Assembly: GCF_001641755.2 (NCBI RefSeq)
Contig: NZ_LRFG02000002.1
Coordinates: forward strand, 744,001 to 808,000
Length of the DNA: 64,000 bases
DNA from: Microbulbifer flavimaris
GTDB lineage: Bacteria; Pseudomonadota; Gammaproteobacteria; Pseudomonadales; Cellvibrionaceae
Reading direction: 5' to 3'
A program made the translations under genes and the position numbers. Position 1 is the first letter of the stretch. Each line of letters begins with the position of its first letter. Shown here piece after piece: positions 1 through 8,887 of this stretch. The notes beneath the pieces are model-generated. The model saw nothing but the letters and a program-made list of their open reading frames with translations, was not told the DNA's origin and did no database searches.

Positions 1-17
1 CGCCAATCATTACATGA

Positions 18-602
18 CTAAACATCGTATTTCTCCATTGTTTCGGCCAACTGCACAGTACCCGCGGCCCTCAAGCCCGAGATCACGCCTTGCCTGTCCT
101 CCTCGGAGCGGTCCTGGCTCAGTTTATACTGGCACTGGACTTCAGCAACCTTGATCTCAACACCGATGATGGCCCTGAGCATGGCTCCATCGAACTGCCC
201 CTGCCAGGACTGCCCGACACTGGCTTCAAAATGCCGGGAAAGCGCATTCACGACGCCCTCGAGTCGCTCTTGGCAGTCAAACACACGGCAAGTGCCATAG
301 ATGTGCACAGACTGGTAATTCCAGGTCGGTACGCCCGCCTTCCCGTACCAACTTGGGGAGACATAGCCGTGGGCACCCAACATTGTGATGAGAACTTCCT
401 GGCCGTCCAACTCTTGGCACTGGGGATTGCACCTTGCCAGATGCCCGGTAAGAGTTGCACGATCTTCCGAGAGGAGAAACGGCATATGCGTCGATGCCAT
501 CCGTCCTGCCACCGCGGATACAAGCTGGCCAAAACCATTCCTTTCGATGAAGGAGAATATTTCCTCGTCATCACGGACAACAAAACACTCCGGAATATAC
601 AT
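18..602 (-). CDS. PaiB-family FMN-binding protein
   Basis: The 194-residue product resembles the PaiB/FMN-binding split-barrel family, first described as a negative regulator in Bacillus. The opening MYIPECF, the THMPFLL segment near residue 40, the AHGYVSPSWY segment near residue 77 and VPTWNYQSVHIYG near residue 91 are the typical conserved blocks of that fold. Length matches the family (about 200 residues). An AAAGG stretch lies just upstream of the start. No partner gene is visible, because the gene upstream in the reading direction is a possible remnant and the other side is the window edge. Whether it acts as a regulator or simply as a flavin-dependent reductase cannot be read from the sequence. 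Confidence 0.85.
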   Translation of the reverse strand: MYIPECFVVRDDEEIFSFIERNGFGQLVSAVAGRMASTHMPFLLSEDRATLTGHLARCNPQCQELDGQEVLITMLGAHGYVSPSWYGKAGVPTWNYQSVHIYGTCRVFDCQERLEGVVNALSRHFEASVGQSWQGQFDGAMLRAIIGVEIKVAEVQCQYKLSQDRSEEDRQGVISGLRAAGTVQLAETMEKYDV

Positions 603-671
603 TTCCTACCTTTCCACCAGGCCCAGCGGCCAAACATAACTCAAGTGCTGCACTTGCATTGATTGCCCAAC

Positions 672-915
672 TCAGAGCCATCGAGCCATCAATACAATTG
701 CACCGCCATTCATCATCGGCAGCGAGGACACCACGGCCGCAAGCATCAAACGCTCTCTATTCAACAGAACCAAACCCGCCACAAATGCCACCAAAATAAG
801 CGCCATCTACGCGAGAAATGCCCCTGTATGGGATCCACCAACAACAATACATTGATGACCTGCCGCATCACCTCATCGTCAAGCGTCACTCTGGGTTTCA
901 CACCGACCCATCTCA
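672..915 (-). pseudogene. Frameshifted remnant of a small membrane protein
   Basis: No intact gene lies between the PsiE-family gene and the PaiB gene, but two minus-strand frames read sensibly in succession. The first starts over the psiE stop and reads about 35 residues (VTLDDEVMRQVINVLLLVDP near its middle). In another frame, after about 800, a strongly hydrophobic stretch follows (MALILVAFVAGLVLLNRERL, then SSLPMMNGGAIVLMARWL and a stop at 672). Together they look like one protein with a helix pair, broken by a frameshift and an in-frame stop. The family is not recognised. It could instead be a genuine 44-residue hydrophobic peptide beginning near 803. Confidence 0.3.
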
Positions 916-1341
916 ATGAGCAATCATTTTCTCGCGGTTGTAAACCACGATCGAGGCAATGCGCAGCGCGCCAAGCACAAAGATCAGGGCGGAAAAGGCA
1001 TAAATCATCTCGGCTTTAATTTCATGCTTGAAGAGCAGGATCAGTATTTCCCGCAGAATGAACACGATAGCCGCGTCGATAATGAAGGTGAGGCGCAATT
1101 TATGCGAATTGAAGTATTCGACTAGCGACCTGGATAATTCAATCAGCACGTACAAGGTCAGCACATCGGCAATAATATCAATGTAATGACCCGTAATTCC
1201 CTCGAACGCCAGCAACTGCCAGGAAGTCACGAAAAGCTGCAAGGCACCGATGGCGATGCCAAGCATGATAAAAACCAGGATAATACCGAAGACGATATCG
1301 ACCGCCTTATCAAAGTAGACTTTTACCTTTTCACCGAACAT
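913..1341 (-). CDS. PsiE-family inner-membrane protein
   Basis: This is a 142-residue protein with four predicted membrane helices, roughly residues 15-37, 55-75, 85-105 and 112-132. The pattern resembles the phosphate-starvation-inducible PsiE family: a first helix rich in Ile/Gly, then a DVLTLYVLIELSRSLVEYF block, an HKLRLTFIIDAAIVFILRE block and a C-terminal ALRIASIVV helix. The role of PsiE is not known. No Pho box was seen upstream. The start at 1341 is the only Met compatible with the conserved N-terminus. Confidence 0.8.
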   Translation of the reverse strand: MFGEKVKVYFDKAVDIVFGIILVFIMLGIAIGALQLFVTSWQLLAFEGITGHYIDIIADVLTLYVLIELSRSLVEYFNSHKLRLTFIIDAAIVFILREILILLFKHEIKAEMIYAFSALIFVLGALRIASIVVYNREKMIAH

Positions 1342-1451
1342 GGATACCCCACAAAAGATCAGCCCTCGTTATGCCAGAGTCATCCTGATAACACGCCAGC
1401 ACGGTCGCAAAACGACTGCCGGCTGAGACAGGTGGCGCATCATAATCGAAT

Positions 1452-3182
1452 TCACGCTGGAGTGGACGCTTCCCGCCGCCGCTTCAGGGACCCTTGGTCG
1501 GTGGAGCCTGCACCGTTACGGGAAAACACCCTCCGCAACACTCTTGCACCCTTGCGCCAGCCCAGTACCGCCTGTGCTGTCACAACCCCGCCGTACATGG
1601 CTCCGGCCACACCGCAGCTCATGATGTCCTGCCCGGTTAAATAGAGCCCTTTGACTCGCGTCTTCGGTCGCAACCATTTCTGGCTGAAACGCGACGGGTC
1701 GTGATCGAGGCCGTAGATCTCACCGTGCTCATAGAAACAGAAATGTTTCGTCGACAGGGGCGTGGACAGTTCGTAGTAGCCGATCTTCCCCCGCAGCTGT
1801 GGGAAGTGGTGGTACAGGTGCTCCAGCAGCCGCTGGCTGAATCGCTCCTTGAGCGCTTCGTAATCATCACCCCTCTTACCCCAGGTCTTGTCCTGCCACT
1901 GTGCGAACCACTCATAGGGGCCGGGAGCGACAATTTCGATGGTGGCGCGCCCAGGGTAGCGCTCGCTAAACGATGGGTCCTTGGCCGATGGGAAGGAGAT
2001 ATAGACCAGCGGAACCTCCTGTTCGGAATCGCTGAGGAACTTCTCGACATCACCACTGTAGTCCGCACTCGGGTAGACCCAGTAATTGGTTCTCGGGAGC
2101 CCCAGGTCTTCGGCTGTGTCCTGTAGCCCAATGTACAGGCAAAGGTGCGACATCGAGGGCTTTACTGTCTCCAGGTCACGGTGATAGCCGGCCTGCTCCG
2201 TAGCGCTCTCGGGAAGAAGTTTTTCAAAGGTATTGAACACACCTGCATTGGAAATAACGACGGGAGACCGGATTTCCGTGCCGTCTTTCATCCGCACGCC
2301 ACAGGCGCGCTGCCCATCCATCAGGATGGTTTCCACTTCGGCATAGGTAAAGACTTCGCCACCTGCCACCTGTATCTGTGGAATGATGGTCGCAGCCATC
2401 TCACTGGCACCACCGACCGGATAATAGCCGCCGTACAGGTAGTGTTTGACGATCAGGGCGTGAATGATAAAGCTGCCCTCTTTGGGTGGCATGCCATTGT
2501 CACCCCACTGCCCAGTGAGTACGGCGATCAGCTTTTCGTTGTCGGTCAGCTCCCGCAGCACCTCGTAGGTGGTCTTGTTGAGATAATCCGGTAACTGTGA
2601 TTTTTTCCACAGCGATAGCAAGCGTGCGCACCACCCTGGCAATATTTTCTCCAGCGTCAAAAACCGCATGGCCTTGCCAACGGCGGAAACACGCTCGAGA
2701 TACCGTTCAAGGGTTTGCTTCTCACCGGGGAAGTGCTCCAGCAGCCCGGCAATAAACGCCTCGCGGCCCGCCCGCAGGTCGAATTGCTCATTACCCAAAC
2801 AGATGCGGTCGTAGGTGCTGTCCATCGGTGCCCACTGCAGCTGCCCGGCGGAAAGGAAGTCGAACAGCTTGCGGGTCATGGTGGGGTGGCCGCCCACATC
2901 GCCGATATAATGCACCCCCACGTCCCACTCGTAGCCTTTGCGCTCGTAGGCGTGGGTCATGCCTCCGGCGGTATAGTGCTGCTCCAGCACCAGGACTTTC
3001 TTACCCCCAGCACTGAGCAGGGCGGCCGTCGTCAGGCCGCCGATGCCGGAACCGATCACGATGGCGTCATAAGGGCCATCCAGGCGATTGGCGCGGTAGC
3101 GTTTGCCCACACGAGTGTGCGGGCGGCGCATCGATACATTGTTAGCTGCGTCCCGATCAGGCATTTCGGTACCTTTTTTCAT
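1452..3182 (-). CDS. Retinol-saturase/CrtI-like FAD oxidoreductase
   Basis: This is a flavoprotein of the phytoene desaturase/all-trans-retinol 13,14-reductase superfamily. The dinucleotide-binding motif (IGSGIGGLTTAALLSAGG) follows the N-terminus after about 40 residues and ends in an acidic residue (VLVLEQ) as expected for FAD. The middle contains the GGYYPVGGASEMA block, and the C-terminus has the second FAD-contact block GLYLTGQDIMSCGVAGAMYGG. The length of about 576 residues is normal for the family. The start is placed at the ATG of MKKGTEM because AGGAAG lies seven bases upstream; a second ATG six codons later also has an AAGG. The natural substrate, polyene or other lipid, is unknown, and no carotenoid genes are nearby. 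Confidence 0.85.
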   Translation of the reverse strand: MKKGTEMPDRDAANNVSMRRPHTRVGKRYRANRLDGPYDAIVIGSGIGGLTTAALLSAGGKKVLVLEQHYTAGGMTHAYERKGYEWDVGVHYIGDVGGHPTMTRKLFDFLSAGQLQWAPMDSTYDRICLGNEQFDLRAGREAFIAGLLEHFPGEKQTLERYLERVSAVGKAMRFLTLEKILPGWCARLLSLWKKSQLPDYLNKTTYEVLRELTDNEKLIAVLTGQWGDNGMPPKEGSFIIHALIVKHYLYGGYYPVGGASEMAATIIPQIQVAGGEVFTYAEVETILMDGQRACGVRMKDGTEIRSPVVISNAGVFNTFEKLLPESATEQAGYHRDLETVKPSMSHLCLYIGLQDTAEDLGLPRTNYWVYPSADYSGDVEKFLSDSEQEVPLVYISFPSAKDPSFSERYPGRATIEIVAPGPYEWFAQWQDKTWGKRGDDYEALKERFSQRLLEHLYHHFPQLRGKIGYYELSTPLSTKHFCFYEHGEIYGLDHDPSRFSQKWLRPKTRVKGLYLTGQDIMSCGVAGAMYGGVVTAQAVLGWRKGARVLRRVFSRNGAGSTDQGSLKRRREASTPA

Positions 3183-3297
3183 TATTCTTCCTGCCACTCT
3201 AATGACACCCCACAGCATGCGCAATTACCAGTCAGCTCGTGCGGCTTGACCTCGGCTACACTTTTCCCTCGATTTAGCGAGGATGACAAGGAGAGAT

Positions 3298-3720
3298 ATG
3301 AAAACGCTATACACGGCATTCGCAACGGCCAGCGGAGGCCGGGACGGCAAGGCCAGGACTGATGACGGCAGGCTGGAGGTAGACCTCAGTGTGCCCGAGG
3401 AAATGGGCGGCGATGGCGGCAAGGGCACCAACCCGGAACAGATGTTCGCCGCCGGTTACGCGGCCTGCTTTATTGGCGCGATGAAATTCGTCGCCGATAA
3501 GGAAAACCTCGAGGTACCCGAGGAGGCCAGTGTCCGTGCGGAGGTGGGCATCGGCCCCCAGGACAAGGGCTTCGGTCTCGATATCGACCTGCACATCAAG
3601 CTGCCGGGTATGGACAAGGTCGACGCCGAGAAAGTCGCAAACCGCGCCCACGAGGAGGTGTGCCCCTACTCCAACGCCACCCGCAACAATGTGGATGTGC
3701 GATTACATATCGACACTTGA
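3298..3720 (+). CDS. ohr: Organic hydroperoxide resistance protein
   Basis: The Ohr/OsmC-family peroxidase reduces organic hydroperoxides with a reactive cysteine pair in the cytoplasm. The first catalytic Cys is in the GYAACFIGAM block (about residue 58) and the resolving Cys is in EEVCPYSNATR near the C-terminus. The 140-residue length is typical. The start is the ATG of MKTLYTA, because AGGAGAG lies just before it; an upstream in-frame ATG five codons earlier has no such site. No OhrR-type MarR regulator is present in the neighbourhood, so regulation is not visible here. Confidence 0.93.
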   Translation: MKTLYTAFATASGGRDGKARTDDGRLEVDLSVPEEMGGDGGKGTNPEQMFAAGYAACFIGAMKFVADKENLEVPEEASVRAEVGIGPQDKGFGLDIDLHIKLPGMDKVDAEKVANRAHEEVCPYSNATRNNVDVRLHIDT

Positions 3721-3782
3721 GGAAACCGGAGTAGCCGGAGCAAGGCCTGCACGATGAGCAGGCCCCGGTGCCCGGCCGGGGC

Positions 3783-4739
3783 TCAGTGGCCCACTACCCC
3801 GTTGGCCACCTGGAAGCCGATACGCGCCGCGGTACGCGCGGCGTGATCTTCGATATCGAAGTACGGGTTGAATTCGGCCATATCCGCCAGGCAGACCTTG
3901 CCAGACTCCAGCACCGTGTCGAGCAGGGGTTCGAACAGCTCCAGCGGCACACCGCGGGCAGCCGGGGCACTGACGGCGGGCATCACCGCCGCCGGGAATA
4001 CATCGAGACAGATGGTGAGGTAGACAAAATCCACACTGTCGATGAATTCCGCGATTCGCTGGCGGGACTGGTCCAGCGCCCAGGGAGTGATTTCCCGATC
4101 GCGGATCACCTTCACCCCCAACTCATCAGCGCGATTGTAGAGCGCTGGCGTATTGGCGGCATCGGAAGCGCCCACACAGAGGTAATTGAACGGCTTGCCA
4201 TTGATCTCGCACTGCTCGGCGATCTGGTAAAACGGCGTGCCAGAGGAACCCTTGGGTTTTGGCAGCCGGAGATCCAGGTGCGCATCAAAATTGATGATGC
4301 CGAGGGTTTTCTCCCGCTGCTGCTCGCGCATCCAGCGGGCGATGCCCTGGTAGCTGCCGAAGGCGATCTCGTGGCCGCCACCCAGCACCAGCGGGAAGTG
4401 ACCGTCGCTTAGCAGCTCGGTAATTCGTGCGCCGAGCAGTGACTGGGCCGATTCCAGGTCCTCCTTTTCCACCCGCACATTACCGGCGTCGTACAGCGGC
4501 GTATCGAAGGTGGCGGGCAGGTTGGCCATGGCCATGCGCAGGATGCGTGGCCCCTTGGCGGCACCGATGCGCCCCTTGTTGCGGCGCACACCCTCGTCCG
4601 AGGCAAACCCCAGAATCGCCAGGCCCGGCGCGCTGTCCAGCTGCAACGGCGTGATGCGCTGGTGCCAGCGCTCGCCGGCCTTGCCGTCCTCGCGATCGGT
4701 GCGACCGCTCCACAGGCGCATATCAGCCAGCTGTAACAT
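3783..4739 (-). CDS. hutG: Formimidoylglutamase
   Basis: HutG of the arginase/ureohydrolase family hydrolyses N-formimino-glutamate to glutamate and formamide, the last step of the short histidine degradation route. The metal-binding blocks are visible: GGGHEIAFG (about residue 119), NFDAHLDLR (about residue 147) and the HutG-specific CLDVFPAAVMPAVSAPAARG near residue 241. The start ATG is chosen at 4739 because GGAGG lies six bases upstream, inside the last codons of hutI, so the two genes overlap by 17 bases and are probably translationally coupled. Because HutG is present and no HutF is seen, the pathway likely uses the direct formimidoylglutamase step. Confidence 0.93.
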   Translation of the reverse strand: MLQLADMRLWSGRTDREDGKAGERWHQRITPLQLDSAPGLAILGFASDEGVRRNKGRIGAAKGPRILRMAMANLPATFDTPLYDAGNVRVEKEDLESAQSLLGARITELLSDGHFPLVLGGGHEIAFGSYQGIARWMREQQREKTLGIINFDAHLDLRLPKPKGSSGTPFYQIAEQCEINGKPFNYLCVGASDAANTPALYNRADELGVKVIRDREITPWALDQSRQRIAEFIDSVDFVYLTICLDVFPAAVMPAVSAPAARGVPLELFEPLLDTVLESGKVCLADMAEFNPYFDIEDHAARTAARIGFQVANGVVGH

Positions 4740-5952
4740 TTCTGCCTCCAAAGTAAATCTTGGCCGGTTTCAGGGCACCGAATTCGTAGGCCAGCTGGTC
4801 CGGGGTGTCCATGGGCCAGAGCACCATATCTGCCCGCAGTCCCGCCCTCAAAACGCCGCGGGAACAGCACAGGCCCAGGGCCCGGGCGGCAGAGCGGGTG
4901 ACACCTGCCAGCGCCTCGGCAGGTGTGAGGCCAAACAGGTTGCAACCCATATTCATCATCAGGCGCAGCGAAGCAATCGGACAGCTGCCCGGGTTCAGGT
5001 CCGTGGACAGCGCCATGCACACGCCGGAAGCCCGCAGGGATTCCACCGGCGGGACCCGGGTCTCCTTGAGGGTATAGAAAGCGCCGGGCAACAGCACTGC
5101 CACGGTGCCATTCTCGGCCATGGCCGCCACATCCATATTGTTGATGTATTCCACGTGATCCACCGACAGGGCACCGGCATTGGCTGCCATGGCGGTGGCG
5201 CCGCTCTGGCTCAGCTGTTCCGCGTGAGCTTTCACCGGAAGCTCCAGCTCCTTCGCACAGTTGATCACACGCTGGCACTGGTCGACGGAAAACGCGATGG
5301 ATTCGCAAAACATATCCACCGCATCCGCCAGCTGCTCTTTGGCTACTGCCGGCAGGATCTCTTCGCAGACCAGGTCGATATATTCATCCGCGCGGCCGTC
5401 GTATTCCGGCGGCAGGGCATGGGCGGCGAGACAGGTGGTGACGATGTCTACCGGATAGTGCTGGGCCAGGCGGCGCGCGGTGCGCAGTTGCTTGAGCTCC
5501 GTGTCCAGCTCGAGACCGTAACCGGACTTGATCTCCACAGTGGTCACGCCCTCGGACAGCAGGGCCTGAAGCCGCGGCTCTGCCGCCCGGTACAAATCCT
5601 CGGCACTGGCCGCCCGGGTCGCCCGCACCGTGGACAGGATACCGCCGCCCGCGCGGGCCACTTCCTCGTAGCTCTCACCGCCGAGGCGCCGGGCGAATTC
5701 AGAGGCACGGTGACCGCCGTAAACCAGATGGGTGTGGCAGTCGACCAGGCCCGGGGTGATCCAGCAGCCCTCGCCGTCCACCACGTCGTCAGCGGCACAG
5801 TCCGGCAGCTCATTACGGGGGCCGATCCAGACAATGCGGCCACCGGTCACAGCGATAGCCACATCCTCAATCGCCCCATAGCCCCCGGGGATCGAGGGAT
5901 CCATGGTGGCGGCATTGGCATTGGTAATCAGCAGGTCACAGCGTTCAGTCAT
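4723..5952 (-). CDS. hutI: Imidazolonepropionase
   Basis: HutI opens the imidazolone ring of 4-imidazolone-5-propanoate, the third step of histidine catabolism. It is an amidohydrolase-superfamily enzyme: the metal-binding DCHTHLVYGG block is near residue 70, VEIKSGYGLE near residue 140, and the AHAEQLSQSG and STDLNPGSCP blocks follow. The 409-residue length is normal. The start is the ATG of MTERCDLL, preceded by AAAGAGAG; the longer reading frame upstream is not conserved in character. It forms a minus-strand operon with hutG and is transcribed divergently from hutC, from a promoter region containing the HutC-type operator at 6194-6216. Confidence 0.95.
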   Translation of the reverse strand: MTERCDLLITNANAATMDPSIPGGYGAIEDVAIAVTGGRIVWIGPRNELPDCAADDVVDGEGCWITPGLVDCHTHLVYGGHRASEFARRLGGESYEEVARAGGGILSTVRATRAASAEDLYRAAEPRLQALLSEGVTTVEIKSGYGLELDTELKQLRTARRLAQHYPVDIVTTCLAAHALPPEYDGRADEYIDLVCEEILPAVAKEQLADAVDMFCESIAFSVDQCQRVINCAKELELPVKAHAEQLSQSGATAMAANAGALSVDHVEYINNMDVAAMAENGTVAVLLPGAFYTLKETRVPPVESLRASGVCMALSTDLNPGSCPIASLRLMMNMGCNLFGLTPAEALAGVTRSAARALGLCCSRGVLRAGLRADMVLWPMDTPDQLAYEFGALKPAKIYFGGRNVTAG

Positions 5953-6177
5953 TGGCTCTCTTTTCCCGGCGCTTTCGCACAAGCAGCCCGCAGGCATCAG
6001 GGCGGCGCGGTTTTCCTTTTTCTAACCATAGACGCTCGCCCCGGGGCCGAGCGGAATTATCGAGTGCGGACGGGCTGGCGATCCCGATCGCCGGGCCCTA
6101 CCAATAGGGGCGACACAGCGGACACCTGTGCCTACTGCGGTCCGCCGACAATCTTGACAGCAGCGGACCCGGACAAC

Positions 6178-6216
6178 ATAGTAGCCGCACTATTTGTATA
6201 TACAAGCATATACAAG
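6178..6216. promoter_or_regulatory. HutC-type operator in divergent hut promoters
   Basis: A perfect 12-base palindrome TTGTATATACAA lies at 6194-6205, and a second half-site repeats TATACAAG at 6209-6216, ten bases after the same octamer at 6199-6206. This resembles the TGTATATACA-type operators known for HutC repressors. A plus-strand promoter can be drawn at 6154-6159 (TTGACA) and 6177-6182 (CATAGT, 17-base spacer), placing the operator just after the hutC start point. A minus-strand promoter for hutI can be drawn with its -35 inside the palindrome (6205-6200) and -10 TACTAT at 6183-6178. Repressor binding would therefore block both directions. The promoter elements are inferred by eye. 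Confidence 0.7.
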
Positions 6217-6241
6217 CCAAGACGAGACTGTACCGAAGTCC

Positions 6242-6973
6242 ATGAATACTGCAAGAGAACCGGTGAACCAGGGCAACCAGCCCCGCTATGCGGCCATCAA
6301 GAGCCATATCCGCGACCGTATCGAGGCGGGCGACTGGCAACCCCATACCCGCGTGCCGTCGGAGAACCAGCTGGCCGAGGAGTTCCAGGTGAGCCGTATG
6401 ACCGCACGCCGGGCACTGAGCGAACTCACCGATGAAGGCGTGCTGGTGCGCTCCCAGGGGCTGGGCACCTTTGTCGCCGAACCCAGGCCGGCGGGCTCAC
6501 TGATGGAAATCCGCAACATTGCCGATGAAGTCTCGGCCCGCGGCCACAGCTACAGCAGCCGCATCCAGCGCCTGGAGGAAACCGCCGCATCGGCAGCCGT
6601 GGCCCTCGCCCTGGGTCTGGCGGAGACTGCACCCGTGTTTCACTCGCGCATCGTGCACTGCGATAACGACGTGCCGATTCAGTGGGAGGAGCGCTTTACC
6701 AATCCCGCCCTGGCACCGCAGTACCTGCAGCAAGACTTCTCCGTCTCAACGCCCAACGCCTACCTTTCTGCCGTGGCCCCCCTCACAGAAGTGGACACCA
6801 CAGTAGAAGCCATTGCCGCCGACGAGGAGATCGCCCGCGCACTGGAGATCACAGCCGGTGATGCCTGCCTGCAGATCTGGCGGCGCACCATGAGTAGCGC
6901 CGGCGTGGTGAGTTTTGCCCGCCTCGTACACCCGGGCAACCGCTACCGTCTCGGTGCCCAACTGAGATTCTGA
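6242..6973 (+). CDS. hutC: Histidine utilisation repressor, GntR family
   Basis: HutC is a GntR/HutC-type repressor that binds urocanate and releases the hut promoters. The N-terminal winged helix-turn-helix is clear: RYAAIKSHIRDRIEAGDW, then PSENQLAEEFQVSRMTARRA and the GLGTFVAE wing (residues about 15-80). The C-terminal UTRA ligand domain runs from SRIQRLEET to the end, with the GNRYRLGAQL signature. The start is the ATG of MNTAREP at 6242; a longer frame begins inside the palindromic operator and is unlikely. It lies between the divergent hutIG and hutUH units and is probably autoregulated through the site at 6194-6216. Confidence 0.92.
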   Translation: MNTAREPVNQGNQPRYAAIKSHIRDRIEAGDWQPHTRVPSENQLAEEFQVSRMTARRALSELTDEGVLVRSQGLGTFVAEPRPAGSLMEIRNIADEVSARGHSYSSRIQRLEETAASAAVALALGLAETAPVFHSRIVHCDNDVPIQWEERFTNPALAPQYLQQDFSVSTPNAYLSAVAPLTEVDTTVEAIAADEEIARALEITAGDACLQIWRRTMSSAGVVSFARLVHPGNRYRLGAQLRF

Positions 6974-7044
6974 TGATTCATAGCGCTGCTGCAGATGACA
7001 GCAGAGCGACAGGACGACAACCGAACTTTTCCGCGAGGTGAACC

Positions 7045-8739
7045 ATGACAACCGATAAACGCCACGACCCCAGCCGCAAGATTGCGGCACCCACCGGCAC
7101 CGAGCTGAACGCCAAGAGCTGGCTCACCGAGGCCCCGCTGCGCATGCTGATGAACAACCTGCATCCCGATGTGGCGGAGCGCCCGGAGGACCTGGTGGTT
7201 TACGGCGGTATCGGCCGTGCCGCACGGGACTGGGAGTGCTACGACAAAATCGTCGAGGTGCTGAAGCGCCTGGAGGACGACGAAACCCTGCTGGTGCAAT
7301 CCGGTAAGCCGGTGGGCGTGTTCAAGACCCATGCCGATGCGCCGCGTGTGTTGATTGCCAACTCCAACCTGGTGCCGCACTGGGCTAACTGGGAACACTT
7401 CAACGAGCTGGATAAGAAAGGCCTGGCGATGTACGGCCAGATGACCGCCGGCTCCTGGATCTACATTGGCTCCCAGGGCATCGTGCAGGGCACCTACGAA
7501 ACCTTTGCCGCAGTAGCCCGCAAGCACTTCGATGGCGAGGCCCCAAGCGGAAGCGGAGCAAGAGGGAAATGGGTTCTCACCGGCGGCCTCGGTGGCATGG
7601 GTGGTGCCCAGCCGCTGGCAGCGACCATGGCCGGCTTCTGCATGATTGCGGTGGAGTGTGACGAAACCCGCATCGACTTCCGCCTTCGCACCGGTTACGT
7701 GGACAAAAAAGCCACCAGCCTCGACGAGGCGCTGGAGATCATCAATGCAGCCAAGGAAAAGGGCGAAGCCGTTTCCGTCGGCCTGCTCGGCAACGCTGCC
7801 GACGTCTTCCCCGAGATCGTCGAGCGCGGTATCCAGCCGGATGTGGTCACCGACCAGACCTCCGCCCATGACCCCCTGAACGGCTATCTGCCCAAGGGCT
7901 GGACCATGGAGCAGGCCGCCGAGATGCGCAAACGGGACGAAGCGCTGGTGGTCAAGGAAGCCAAAAAATCCATGGCCATCCAGGTACAGGCCATGCTGGA
8001 TCTGCAGGAGCGCGGCGCCGCCACCCTCGATTACGGCAACAACATCCGCCAGATGGCCTTTGAGGAGGGCGTAAAGAACGCCTTCGACTTCCCCGGATTT
8101 GTACCCGCCTATATTCGCCCGCTGTTTTGCGAGGGTATCGGCCCCTTCCGCTGGGCCGCCCTGTCCGGCAATCCGGAGGACATTTACAAAACAGACGCCA
8201 AAGTGAAGGAGCTGATTCCGGACAACCCGCAACTGCACAACTGGCTCGACATGGCCCGCGAACGCATTCAGTTTCAGGGCCTGCCCGCACGCATCTGCTG
8301 GGTTGGTCTGAAAGACCGCGCCCGCCTGGCGCTGGCGTTTAACGAGATGGTCGCCAGTGGCGAACTGGAAGCGCCGGTGGTTATCGGCCGCGACCATCTG
8401 GACAGCGGATCCGTGGCCAGCCCCAACCGGGAGACCGAAGCGATGATGGACGGCTCCGACGCGGTTTCCGACTGGCCGCTATTGAATGCCCTGCTCAACA
8501 CCGCTTCCGGTGCCACCTGGGTATCCCTGCACCACGGCGGCGGCGTGGGTATGGGCTTCAGCCAGCACTCCGGCGTGGTCATCGTCTGCGACGGAACCGA
8601 GGCGGCGAAGAAGCGCATCGAGCGTGTGCTGTGGAACGACCCGGCCACCGGGGTGATGCGCCATGCGGACGCGGGCTATGACATTGCCAAAAACTGTGCA
8701 CGGGAGCAGGGGCTCGACCTGCCGATGCTGAAGGACTAA
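7045..8739 (+). CDS. hutU: Urocanate hydratase
   Basis: Urocanase converts urocanate to imidazolonepropionate using tightly bound NAD as an electrophile. The 564-residue length and conserved blocks match the family closely: [14 protein letters not shown] near the N-terminus, [54 protein letters not shown] (the nucleotide-binding loop) and [16 protein letters not shown] near the C-terminus. GAGGTG precedes the ATG at good distance. It follows hutC by 71 bases, so hutC and hutU may share a transcript. A palindromic intergenic repeat separates it from hutH. Confidence 0.97.
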   Translation: MTTDKRHDPSRKIAAPTGTELNAKSWLTEAPLRMLMNNLHPDVAERPEDLVVYGGIGRAARDWECYDKIVEVLKRLEDDETLLVQSGKPVGVFKTHADAPRVLIANSNLVPHWANWEHFNELDKKGLAMYGQMTAGSWIYIGSQGIVQGTYETFAAVARKHFDGEAPSGSGARGKWVLTGGLGGMGGAQPLAATMAGFCMIAVECDETRIDFRLRTGYVDKKATSLDEALEIINAAKEKGEAVSVGLLGNAADVFPEIVERGIQPDVVTDQTSAHDPLNGYLPKGWTMEQAAEMRKRDEALVVKEAKKSMAIQVQAMLDLQERGAATLDYGNNIRQMAFEEGVKNAFDFPGFVPAYIRPLFCEGIGPFRWAALSGNPEDIYKTDAKVKELIPDNPQLHNWLDMARERIQFQGLPARICWVGLKDRARLALAFNEMVASGELEAPVVIGRDHLDSGSVASPNRETEAMMDGSDAVSDWPLLNALLNTASGATWVSLHHGGGVGMGFSQHSGVVIVCDGTEAAKKRIERVLWNDPATGVMRHADAGYDIAKNCAREQGLDLPMLKD

Positions 8740-8764
8740 TACCCGGCAACCCAATTACTTACTG

Positions 8765-8855
8765 CGTCATGCCGGACTTGATCCGGGGTCCAGCAGGAGA
8801 GCCCGACGAAACTAACGCGCTCCGACACTGGGCGCTGGCCTGCGCCGGCGTGACG
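8765..8855. repeat. REP/BIME-like palindromic repeat, hutU-hutH gap
   Basis: The hutU-hutH gap carries a repeat bounded by CGTCA at 8765 and TGACG at 8851. The left arm reads CGTCATGCCGGACTTG and the right arm, on the reverse strand, reads CGTCACGCCGGCGCAG, so the ends form an imperfect inverted pair. Each arm also folds on itself through CCGG-type palindromes. A related element with the same CCGGCCTGCGCCGG core lies at 47391-47521. This is the general form of dispersed proteobacterial intergenic palindromes. It may affect stability or termination of the hutU-hutH transcript. Confidence 0.6.
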
Positions 8856-8887
8856 AAAAACCTAAAATTTTTTCGGTGAAAAGTTTT

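Noticed and set aside
663..1019. 118-codon plus-strand frame after the PaiB gene
   Set aside because: Runs into the psiE coding region on the other strand and its His/Gln/Arg-rich peptide resembles no protein.
1491..1507. ACCCTTGGTC-type near-match to the CCTTGG motif
   Set aside because: It has an extra base between the ACC and the CTTGG and lies inside the coding end of the FAD oxidoreductase.
6943..8397. Long minus-strand open frame across hutU (484 codons)
   Set aside because: It lies entirely opposite hutU, has no ribosome site and reads as low-information, Gly/His/Val-rich sequence. It is a shadow of a high-G+C gene.
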